NCBI RefSeq assembly: GCF_008711465.1
Contig: NZ_VXKQ01000016.1
Span: 1 to 64,000, forward strand
DNA from: Francisella sp. SYW-9
Lineage (GTDB): Bacteria; Pseudomonadota; Gammaproteobacteria; Francisellales; Francisellaceae
Length of the DNA: 64,000 bases
Reading direction: 5' to 3'
In this document: positions 55,699 through 63,691 of the stretch, piece by piece
How positions within the stretch are numbered: the first letter of the stretch is position 1
Layout of the letters: each line of letters starts with the position of its first letter
Notes under the pieces: model-generated
Database searches by the model: none
What the model saw: only the letters and a program-made list of their open reading frames with translations
What the model was told of the DNA's origin: nothing
Made by a program: the position numbers and the translations under genes

Positions 55699-56112
55699 TA
55701 ACTTAAGTTTAGTAAAATTTATCATTAATTTTATTTTAACTCTTTTATTGTCATTTATAATAGGTTAGAATTGTTTTTGTACTCGTGCACTTATGCATCT
55801 GATCTTAGCGATACACCCCCCTTTAAAACTAAGATTAGATGTGTAAATGTATGTTGTTTAAGTATAATACTTAATATCAGTTATGTTTTGCAAAGTATTT
55901 AATGTAATCTTTTTGTTATTCAAGATTTTCTATAAATTAATTTTCTCACTGAAATAAGTTAATAAATATATGTAACTTAATTTAGCATTCCCTATGAGAT
56001 CTCTGTGTGTGCTCAGATATTTTGATATATCGGTAATTAAATAAGTTGTGTGAGCCTAACTAGAAAAGTTAATAATTTACTTAGAGAAATAGTTGTTTTT
56101 GAGAAAAGGGGT
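55699..56112 (+). other. Noncoding region between convergent units
   Basis: This 414-bp stretch has no credible ORF. It contains the hairpin described separately (55791-55846) and a 7-11-7 inverted repeat TAAGTTA/TAACTTA at 55955-55979. The sulfoquinovosidase gene ends at 56113 on the minus strand and the hydrolase genes end at 55698 on the plus strand, so the region lies downstream of both units. Confidence 0.5.
55791..55846. ncRNA. Possible structured RNA or long hairpin with a six-C loop
   Basis: TTATGCATCTGATCTTAG (55791-55808) pairs with CTAAGATTAGATGTGTAA (55829-55846), giving an 18-bp stem with three G-U pairs when read on the plus strand. The 20-base loop holds ACACCCCCC (six C at 55816-55821). 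No T-run follows on either strand, so it does not look like a rho-independent terminator. A C-rich loop could pair with G-rich Shine-Dalgarno sequences, as in some small RNAs. Transcription is not shown. Confidence 0.35.
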
Positions 56113-58122
56113 TTAGGCTATATTTTTAAGTGATGCAAAAAGCTCACTATGAACAGAACCCTTTTTATAGAATATAGGAGGATAGCCAATTTTTGCTTCT
56201 ACAGTTACATTTTGACCGCCTTTATATTCTTTATCTGAATAAATGTGTACCCAGTCATCACCTTGAGGTAAATATACATCCCAGTTTGCAACACTTTCTT
56301 TATGAACAGGAGCTACTAACAAATCTTTACCTAGTAAATATTGATATTGTATATCATAGCAAGTTTCATCATGTTCATAATGAATAAATAAAGGACGTTG
56401 TACAGGTATTCCTTTTTTGTGATTTTCATTTACCAATGATTTTATGTAAGGCTTAAGAGCTGTATATGTCTTAACCATTTTTGCTAGATGGGCTACAGCT
56501 TCATCATCTTGTTCAAATTGGAAGTTCTCATCAGGTCTGTTACCTTCATGTGTTCTCATAACACAAGTAAATGCTGCCATGTCACTCCAACGCATAAACA
56601 ACTCTTTTGTTCTTTTTAAACCGTGTAGAGATGTGTAACCACCGATATCACTATGATGTAGACCCATGCCACTCATGCCAGCTGATAATACTGCTGGAAC
56701 AACAGAAGCAAGACCGTCATGTAGACTAAAATCAACACATTGATCGCCAGCCCATAAAAGAGTGTTATATGGTTGGAAACCATTAAATCCAGCACGCATG
56801 AAGAACATGATCTCACCAAGCTTACCAGCTTCTTTAATCGCTTCATAGTTTGCTTTAGCCCAAAGTCTTGGCCAATCATTATGTGCTTTTTTGGCATCTA
56901 TGCCACTATATAAAGTACAGTCAACAGGTAGATACTCACCAAAATCTGCCATCCAACCGTCTAGACCGAAATCAATCATCTCTTTTTTGATGACTCTATT
57001 CTTGTACCATTCGAACGCTTCAGGATTTGTTAAATCTACAACACCACAGTAGAATTCACCAAAGTCTACTAAGTATTCTCCAACATCTTTTGATTTAGCA
57101 AAGTAGTTAAGTTCAAAAGCTTCGTTATATAAAGGATATCCTTTAACTAGGTACGGGTTAATATAACCTAAGAATTTAATACCTCTTTCTTTAAGCTTAG
57201 GGATTTCTTTATCTAGGTTTGGATACATTTCTTTATCCCATTGCCAGTTCCAGTTTAGTCGTTTGCCAAAACTTGTGACTCTTTTGCCTTGCCAGTCTTG
57301 AGCCCAGATACCAGCTACTTTTACACCCTTGTTGATAACATCATTAGTCTTTCCTAATACTGTTTCTGTACCATTTTGTAGACCTACAATTAGACCGTTA
57401 TATACCCACTCCGGAAGCTCTGGTTGTCTACCGAAAAACTCTGTTAGTTTTTCTAGTAGAGAAATATAACTATCAGCTGTTCTAAATACTATATTTTGAG
57501 GTATTTCCCAACATTCTAATTCATGGAAATGATCATTCTTAAAGTTAAAATCCATATATGCAGTACTATCCATGTGACAGAAGTACTTATGTGTAGAAAC
57601 GAAAGTTGACTGAGGGTAGTTAGTATTGTAGTAATCACCACCAGCTTTATCTTTAACATCAGCCATCCATGTAACAAGAGTGCTCTTATCACGACCAACA
57701 CCAGGTTCAGAAGTCCAAAGTGGGAAATTTCTTCCTCTGAGATTGAAATATGAAAGTTGCTCTCCACAACCGTATACTTTTTCACTAGCATCTGCATTGA
57801 TTCTTATCCAGAAGCGATTAAATGAGCTATCGATAGCTTCAAAAGATATCTTAAGCTGATCATCTTTGCTATTGAGAGAAACAATTAAAGCTGGTTGATT
57901 ATTGTATAAAAGTTCAAATGAGTTGCTATTTTTAGAGATAGCTCCTGCTAGAGGCAATCTCTCTGTAACATAGTCAGATATGTCAAAGTTACCACGATAC
58001 ATTTCCATTGAATCTTGACCTTTACCAATAAAAAAAGCAGGTTTTTCAGCACTATGCTTTAATAAAACTTTATTATCGTAGACTATTTCTAACTGATTAT
58101 TACTATTATTAATTTGTAACAT
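56113..58122 (-). CDS. yihQ: Sulfoquinovosidase (GH31, YihQ-like)
   Basis: This 669-residue GH31 glycosidase should release sulfoquinovose from sulfoquinovosyl glycerol or related sulfolipid glycosides. The nucleophile is D393 (GWMADFGEYLP) and the acid/base D460 (LLWAGDQ). All five sulfonate-specific residues are kept: Q249 (GLQNGTE), Q275 (IWAQDWQG), R288 and W291 (KRLNWNWQW), Y496 (DIGGYTSL). These correspond to E. coli YihQ Q262, Q288, R301, W304 and Y508 with constant offsets of 13 then 12. Generic annotations would call it alpha-glucosidase. It starts 12 bp after a GPH symporter gene. No other yih-type genes are in the window. Confidence 0.88.
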   Translation of the reverse strand: MLQINNSNNQLEIVYDNKVLLKHSAEKPAFFIGKGQDSMEMYRGNFDISDYVTERLPLAGAISKNSNSFELLYNNQPALIVSLNSKDDQLKISFEAIDSSFNRFWIRINADASEKVYGCGEQLSYFNLRGRNFPLWTSEPGVGRDKSTLVTWMADVKDKAGGDYYNTNYPQSTFVSTHKYFCHMDSTAYMDFNFKNDHFHELECWEIPQNIVFRTADSYISLLEKLTEFFGRQPELPEWVYNGLIVGLQNGTETVLGKTNDVINKGVKVAGIWAQDWQGKRVTSFGKRLNWNWQWDKEMYPNLDKEIPKLKERGIKFLGYINPYLVKGYPLYNEAFELNYFAKSKDVGEYLVDFGEFYCGVVDLTNPEAFEWYKNRVIKKEMIDFGLDGWMADFGEYLPVDCTLYSGIDAKKAHNDWPRLWAKANYEAIKEAGKLGEIMFFMRAGFNGFQPYNTLLWAGDQCVDFSLHDGLASVVPAVLSAGMSGMGLHHSDIGGYTSLHGLKRTKELFMRWSDMAAFTCVMRTHEGNRPDENFQFEQDDEAVAHLAKMVKTYTALKPYIKSLVNENHKKGIPVQRPLFIHYEHDETCYDIQYQYLLGKDLLVAPVHKESVANWDVYLPQGDDWVHIYSDKEYKGGQNVTVEAKIGYPPIFYKKGSVHSELFASLKNIA

Positions 58123-58134
58123 TATTTTTATCTC

Positions 58135-59604
58135 CTATTTATATAAGTTTTCGTATTTTGAGCCTGTCAAGTTTTCACAGATAACTTTGACATCTTGGTT
58201 TACTTCATCTTTAGGACCACCATTTTCTAATCTAGAAATTTCACCTTTGATTATTTCAAAGTTTTTAGGTGTTATCTTGAATCTTGTTGAGAAATATATA
58301 CCAATAAGTATTAGTACTGTAGGTATAAATATAAATACGTATCTCAATGAAGAAAGGGTGCCTGCTGATTGGTGAGCTAAGTGTGGATCATAACCAATTA
58401 GTTGCAGTATAAGGCCTATCAGTGGTAAAATAATAAGCCCTTGAGATACTTTACGAGCTGAAGACATTGCCCCAGCGTAAACACCAGTTCTTCTTTGCTT
58501 ACTAAGTAATACATCTACTTCTGTAACAAAACTAAGCATTGCCATAGGTATCATATAACATGGTGAAAGCCCAACTCCTATTAAGATAAATCCTACAGAA
58601 ACAGTTAAGGCAGATGCATTTGTTTGGTTTAGCATTAGCAATCCTAGCATCGATAAAACCCAAATTGTAGCTCCAATACGATAACTGGTTGCTTTACTAA
58701 ATTTATTGGCAATAAAAACATATATTGGTAAAACACAGATTTGAGCAATCCACATAGTGCTTATATAAGATACTAGTTGAGGACTTTCAAGATATATTTT
58801 AATAAAGTATACACTTAGTGTCATTAGAAAGTCTAAAGCAGTAAATGCAGCTAAATATAATCCTAACTGTGCACGAAAAGACTTGTTTTTAAATGCAGAT
58901 GCAAATGAGGATAGTAGAGCAGTTAGCTTTGATATGAAAGATTCTTTTTCTTTTTTTGTCTCTTTAGTGCTGGAGGTTATTTCTTTAGTTCCTAAGAATA
59001 CTACAATCCAAACTACTGCATATAGTATTGAGAATACTGTAGCCATAACGACATAAGCTTTGTCACTATATGTATATGCTGCTAGAATTATTGGAGCTAC
59101 AGATGTTGCAAGTATTGATGAGAATTGCGAGAAACCCATTCTAAAAGCAGATAGTCGAACACGCTCTTTATACTTATGAGTCATATCTGCAACTAATGCA
59201 GAATATGGTGTAATGACCATAGAATATACTACATCAAATATGCAGTACATTATTAAGTAGTATATAAATGCTTGTGTGTCAGTGATACCATTTACACCTA
59301 CTTTTAGCGGTGTCATCCACATAGGGATAAATGTGATTATTATAGGTATTATACCTATGAGAAAGAAAACACGTCTTCTACCAAAACGAGTGTTTGTTCT
59401 GTCTGATAAGTTACCAAAAAATGGATCTGTAATAGCCATCCAAAATCTTCCTAAACCAAATAAAAGTCCAGCCAACACTGGAGATAAGCCGACATTATTT
59501 GTTAGAAAAATCATAAAAAATGTGCCTATGATAGCAAAAGCACCACCTCCAAAAATATCCCCCATTCCATAAGATATATAGTTTCTGAGTTTTAAATTTT
59601 GCAA
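58135..59604 (-). CDS. GPH-family sugar symporter, probable sulfoquinovoside permease
   Basis: This 489-residue inner membrane protein has about twelve membrane segments. The start NYISYGMGDIFGGGAFAIIG, then FGLGRFWMAITDPFFGNLSD and RTNTRFGRRRVFFL, is characteristic of the glycoside-pentoside-hexuronide:cation symporters, to which E. coli YihO and YihP also belong. A central cytoplasmic loop near 215-235 and a hydrophilic tail are normal. The sulfoquinovosidase gene follows 12 bp downstream, so import of a sulfoquinovoside is the most economical prediction. Sugar specificity is not visible in the sequence. Confidence 0.82.
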   Translation of the reverse strand: MQNLKLRNYISYGMGDIFGGGAFAIIGTFFMIFLTNNVGLSPVLAGLLFGLGRFWMAITDPFFGNLSDRTNTRFGRRRVFFLIGIIPIIITFIPMWMTPLKVGVNGITDTQAFIYYLIMYCIFDVVYSMVITPYSALVADMTHKYKERVRLSAFRMGFSQFSSILATSVAPIILAAYTYSDKAYVVMATVFSILYAVVWIVVFLGTKEITSSTKETKKEKESFISKLTALLSSFASAFKNKSFRAQLGLYLAAFTALDFLMTLSVYFIKIYLESPQLVSYISTMWIAQICVLPIYVFIANKFSKATSYRIGATIWVLSMLGLLMLNQTNASALTVSVGFILIGVGLSPCYMIPMAMLSFVTEVDVLLSKQRRTGVYAGAMSSARKVSQGLIILPLIGLILQLIGYDPHLAHQSAGTLSSLRYVFIFIPTVLILIGIYFSTRFKITPKNFEIIKGEISRLENGGPKDEVNQDVKVICENLTGSKYENLYK

Positions 59605-59714
59605 AAGAATACTCCTTGTAGTTTTAAATACTGGGTAAAGTCATTAAGAGTTTTGCTATAGAATAAAGATATTTTACATTATAGTCACCTGATGTTTTAG
59701 CAAAAAAATATCCA

Positions 59715-59743
59715 TTGATAATAGGCTACTACTAATGTAGAAT
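59715..59743 (+). promoter_or_regulatory. Sigma-70 promoter of yajC-secDF
   Basis: TTGATA at 59715-59720 and TAGAAT at 59738-59743 are 17 bp apart, 44 bp before the yajC ATG. CAGGAG lies just upstream of the start codon. Confidence 0.55.
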
Positions 59744-59786
59744 TCATCTGTTTAAAAAATAAAACTTAAATCTTCCAGGAGAAAAA

Positions 59787-60143
59787 ATGAAAAAAATATT
59801 ATTATCGTTAGCAGCTGTTGTGTTATTTACCTCAAGTTCTTTTGCAGCAGGTAGTGAAGCGTCTGCAGGTAGTCCATTAAGCTCAATCTTAATGTTAGTA
59901 GTGTTTTTTGCAATATTTTGGTTTTTGCTTATTAGACCGCAACAAAAAAAGAGCAAAGATTTACGTAAGATGCTATCTGAATTAGCTAAAGGTGATGAAG
60001 TTGTAACAAATGGTGGCATGATAGGAAGAATAGCTAAAATCGATGATACATTTGTAGATCTAGAAGTAGCAGAAAATGTTACTGTAAAAATTCAAAGAAG
60101 TGCAGTAGCAAATATTTTACCAAAAGGTGCTACTAAGGCTTAG
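59787..60143 (+). CDS. yajC: Preprotein translocase subunit YajC
   Basis: This 118-residue protein has an N-terminal hydrophobic stretch that looks like a signal sequence (KKILLSLAAVVLFTSSSFAA), then the YajC membrane segment (ILMLVVFFAIFWFLLIRPQQ) and the cytoplasmic part with KGDEVVTNGGMIGRIAKIDD. The extra N-terminal segment is longer than in E. coli YajC. It starts the yajC-secD-secF operon. Confidence 0.95.
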   Translation: MKKILLSLAAVVLFTSSSFAAGSEASAGSPLSSILMLVVFFAIFWFLLIRPQQKKSKDLRKMLSELAKGDEVVTNGGMIGRIAKIDDTFVDLEVAENVTVKIQRSAVANILPKGATKA

Positions 60144-60198
60144 TTAGCCATTCTAGAAATCTTTTAACTTTTTTCTTTTTTACACAAAGGATTTTTCA

Positions 60199-62136
60199 AT
60201 GAGTAATAATAAGAATCTTCCTATAAATCAATTTCCTTTATGGAAAAATCTTTTAATAATCTTAATTTTAGCATTAGCATTATTTTATGCTATACCTAAT
60301 ATCTTTGGTAAAAGCCCAGCTTTACAAATATCTCAAAAAGATGGTGATATTAGTACTCAATTATTAGTTAAAGTTGAAAATGCTTTAGATAAAAATAAAG
60401 TTGCTTATGAAAAGGCACAAATAACTAATAATAAAGATAATGTTTCAATTACATTTAAAGATGTAGAAGAGCAACTTAAAGCAAAAAAAATATTAAAAGA
60501 AAGCTTAAGTAATAATTATATTATTGCGATGAATATGCTTTCTAATTCACCAAGCTGGCTTTCAGCGTTAGGTGCTAACCCTATGAATCTAGGGCTAGAT
60601 CTGCGTGGTGGAATGTATTTGATGTTAGAAGCTGATACAAAAACAGCTATAAATGCTCAATTAGATAACGCATTAAATGTGATTTTGGCATCAGCTAAGG
60701 ATAATAATATAGGTGTTTCTAGCTCAACTAAAGCAGATGAAAAATCAAGTGTTAAAGCTCCACAAGATTATGTTGCTAATGGCTATGTATCTATTACATT
60801 AGATAGTTCAGCAGATGTTGCTAAGCTTAATCAATATTTAAACTCTAAGTTTAAAAAGACTCAAGATCCTAATATAACAAGTACAACTAAAGGTAAGACT
60901 GTATTTGTAACTTACAATAGCGCTAAAATTATGCAATTAAAACAAGGGGCTATATCTCAAGTTGTAACAGTAATGCGTAATCGTATTAATGCTTTAGGTG
61001 TAGCAGAAGCTTCAGTTGCTCAGGCTGGTGAGAGTCGTGTAGTTATTGAAATCCCTGGAATGCAAGATGCTACTCAAGCTAAGCAAATTTTAGGTGGAAC
61101 ATCTACAGCGAGTTTTTATTTAGTTAACCCTGTTACAGATAGGTTAGCTACAGAAGAGCAGGGTTATAAGGTTTACTCTTTAGACAACTCTAGAGGCTAT
61201 CAAAGTTACTATAGTTTAAAAGGTGCTCCAGTAGCAGGTGGTGCTGATATTATTGGTGCAAGTCCATCAGTAGATCGCCAAACTGGTACGCCGATTGTTA
61301 TGGTTGAGTTAAGTAGATCAGCAGCGACTCACTTTAGAAAGATTACTGGCAAAAATGTTGGTAATCCTATGGGTGTGATGCTTGTAAATACAACTTATGA
61401 GAAAGTTAAAGATAAAGATGGTAAAGAGAAAAATGTAGTTAATAAAACTGAAAAGTTAATAAATGTAGCTACTATTCAATCTGCACTTGGTTCACATTTC
61501 CAGATTACAGGTTTGAGTCAAAAAGAAGCAAACAATCTTGCTTTGATGATTAAGTCTGGTTCATTACAAGTCCCTGTACATATTGTTCAAGAATCACAAA
61601 TAGGACCAAGCTTAGGTAAAGCTAATATTGAAAAAGGTATGCTATCTATAGTTGTAGCTCTTTTAGCAGTTATTATCTTTATACTAATCTATTATCGAGT
61701 CTTTGGTGTTATTGCAAATATTGCATTGATTATGAACCTTGTATTAATTGTAGCAGTTATGTCAATTATACCAGGGGCAACTTTAACTTTGCCAGGTATT
61801 GCAGGTATTGTTCTTAACCTTGGCATGTCAATCGATGGAAACGTGCTAATTTTTGAGAGAATTAGAGAAGAGATTCGTGCAGGTATGCCACGTCAAAGTG
61901 CAATTCATATAGGTTATGAGAAAGCATTTACAACAATTGTTGATTCTAATATTACGACTTTAATTGTTGCGGTTATTCTTTTCTTTATCGGGACAGGCGC
62001 CGTTAAAGGATTTGCTATTACATTGATGATTGGTATTGTTACATCTATGTTTACTTCGGTTACTGTTTCTAGAGCTATGACTAATTTTGTCTATGGAAAG
62101 AAAAAGAAACTAGAAAAAATCTCTATTGGAATATAA
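60199..62136 (+). CDS. secD: Protein translocase subunit SecD
   Basis: This 645-residue, six-segment inner membrane protein helps pull secreted proteins across using the proton gradient. Features are the first membrane segment (LLIILILALALFYAIPNIFG), the D1 motif NLGLDLRGGMYLMLEADT, the P1 periplasmic domain, and the GIVLNLGMSIDGNVLIFERI segment near 545. A Lys-rich insert near 410-420 (KDKDGKEKNVVNKTEK) lies in the periplasmic part. It is 55 bp after yajC and 18 bp before secF. Confidence 0.96.
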   Translation: MSNNKNLPINQFPLWKNLLIILILALALFYAIPNIFGKSPALQISQKDGDISTQLLVKVENALDKNKVAYEKAQITNNKDNVSITFKDVEEQLKAKKILKESLSNNYIIAMNMLSNSPSWLSALGANPMNLGLDLRGGMYLMLEADTKTAINAQLDNALNVILASAKDNNIGVSSSTKADEKSSVKAPQDYVANGYVSITLDSSADVAKLNQYLNSKFKKTQDPNITSTTKGKTVFVTYNSAKIMQLKQGAISQVVTVMRNRINALGVAEASVAQAGESRVVIEIPGMQDATQAKQILGGTSTASFYLVNPVTDRLATEEQGYKVYSLDNSRGYQSYYSLKGAPVAGGADIIGASPSVDRQTGTPIVMVELSRSAATHFRKITGKNVGNPMGVMLVNTTYEKVKDKDGKEKNVVNKTEKLINVATIQSALGSHFQITGLSQKEANNLALMIKSGSLQVPVHIVQESQIGPSLGKANIEKGMLSIVVALLAVIIFILIYYRVFGVIANIALIMNLVLIVAVMSIIPGATLTLPGIAGIVLNLGMSIDGNVLIFERIREEIRAGMPRQSAIHIGYEKAFTTIVDSNITTLIVAVILFFIGTGAVKGFAITLMIGIVTSMFTSVTVSRAMTNFVYGKKKKLEKISIGI

Positions 62137-62154
62137 TTTTAGGTTGGGTTTATA

Positions 62155-63096
62155 ATGGAATTTTTTAAACAAAAGACTCAGATTGATTTCTTAGGTATTA
62201 AAAAGTATACAACTGCTTTTTCAGTGCTTATGATTATTATCTCTTTGTTTTTTATATTTACTAAAGGTCTAAATCTTGGTTTAGATTTTACTGGTGGTTA
62301 TCAGGTTCAGCTACAGACTTCAAAGATGCTAAGTTCTGAAATGATGTCTAAGAAGCTAGAAAAGGTCGGCTTTAAGCATACAACTATAACTACTTTTGGA
62401 GATAATGATAACTATTTGATTAAGTTTGCTCCAGATGAAGTTAACTCTAAGTCTAAAAATCTTGAAGATGCTCAACAGCAGCTACAAAAAGAAGTAGAAA
62501 CTACTTTGGGAGCCAAGGTAGAAAGCATTAACTATATCGGTCCTCAAGTGGGTAAACAGTTAGCAAGTAATGGTGTATTAGCAATAATTATTGCTTTGGT
62601 ATGTATTTTAATTTATATAAGTGCTAGATTTGAAATGAAATTTGGTATAAGTGCTTGTATTGCGTTATTACATGATCCTATTGTTATATTAGGTATCTTT
62701 TCAGCTTTTCAGTTAGAGTTTGACTTGACTGTTTTAGCAGCAGTTTTAGCTGTAATTGGTTACTCATTAAATGATACTGTTGTAATTTATGACAGAGTGC
62801 GTGAGAACTTTAGAAAAATGCGTAATGCTAGTGTTACAGAAGTTGTTAATAGAAGTATTAACGATACACTTTCAAGAACTATACTAACGTCAGGTTTAAC
62901 AATGCTTGTAGTTATTGTATTGTTCTTATTTGGTGGAAGTTCTGTGCACAATTTTTCTTTAGCCTTAATTCTGGGTATCGTAGTAGGTACTTATTCATCT
63001 ATTTATGTAGCAGGTGTTGTTGCTGTTGCCTTAGGTTTAAATAGAGAGTCACTTCTACCTAAGCAAGTAAATAAAGAAGATATTCCTATACTTTAA
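62155..63096 (+). CDS. secF: Protein translocase subunit SecF
   Basis: This 313-residue partner of SecD has six membrane segments. The conserved LGLDFTGGYQVQL motif follows segment 1, and AVIGYSLNDTVVIYDRVREN near 205 is the SecF signature. The length is normal. It ends the yajC-secD-secF operon; SecD and SecF are separate as in most proteobacteria. Confidence 0.96.
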   Translation: MEFFKQKTQIDFLGIKKYTTAFSVLMIIISLFFIFTKGLNLGLDFTGGYQVQLQTSKMLSSEMMSKKLEKVGFKHTTITTFGDNDNYLIKFAPDEVNSKSKNLEDAQQQLQKEVETTLGAKVESINYIGPQVGKQLASNGVLAIIIALVCILIYISARFEMKFGISACIALLHDPIVILGIFSAFQLEFDLTVLAAVLAVIGYSLNDTVVIYDRVRENFRKMRNASVTEVVNRSINDTLSRTILTSGLTMLVVIVLFLFGGSSVHNFSLALILGIVVGTYSSIYVAGVVAVALGLNRESLLPKQVNKEDIPIL

Positions 63097-63165
63097 TATT
63101 TGTTAATAATTTATAGCAATTAGATAGTGTATAATGAATTTAAGACACTTGAAAGAGGATGAACA

Positions 63166-63669
63166 ATGAAAAAAATCATTTTAACAATTAGCCTATTGAT
63201 ATTTGGGGCAAGTTTAGGATTAGCTATGTCTAGTGACAAGCCTGTTAGTACTACAAAGCAAGAGCAGTCAAGTAATCGTACAAAAGATAAAGCTCATCAT
63301 AAGCTTGTCGCTATTTACACAAATGAAGATACTTCGTCAAAAATTATCGGACATATTACATTTAAAAACCAAGATAGTTACAATGTTTTTTATTGTAAGA
63401 ATACTGGTTGGTGTGAAGTTGTTAATAAAGCTAATGGAAGTACTGGTTGGGTAAGTTTAGATCAACTTAAGCAAGCTCAGCAAAAATATGCTAGTTATAT
63501 GCAGAATAAAGATACTATAAAAAAATTAGTGGAATATACTGCAGTGCAAGATCAGAAAATAGCACAACTACATGCAATGATGATGCAAATGCAAAAAGAA
63601 TTTGCTACTGTATTACAAAAACAGCAAGTACAGATTAATCAACTAAGTAAGGCTTATTACTATCAGTAG
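63166..63669 (+). CDS. Secreted SH3b-like protein with C-terminal coiled coil
   Basis: This 167-residue exported protein has a signal peptide (KKIILTISLLIFGASLGLAM). A short SH3-like domain follows (about 45-105), with LVAIYTNEDTSSKIIGHI and WCEVVNKANGSTGWVSLDQL. The last 60 residues are a Met- and Gln-rich amphipathic helix (KIAQLHAMMMQMQKEFATVL) likely to form a coiled coil. SH3b domains of this type bind cell-wall peptides or act in periplasmic signalling. No specific role is known. It is 69 bp after secF and 22 bp before rpoH. Confidence 0.7.
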   Translation: MKKIILTISLLIFGASLGLAMSSDKPVSTTKQEQSSNRTKDKAHHKLVAIYTNEDTSSKIIGHITFKNQDSYNVFYCKNTGWCEVVNKANGSTGWVSLDQLKQAQQKYASYMQNKDTIKKLVEYTAVQDQKIAQLHAMMMQMQKEFATVLQKQQVQINQLSKAYYYQ

Positions 63670-63691
63670 ATTAAAATCTAGTAGGAACTAT

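Noticed and set aside
55791-55846. The long hairpin as a rho-independent terminator
   Set aside because: No U-tract follows on either strand and it lies well downstream of both stop codons.
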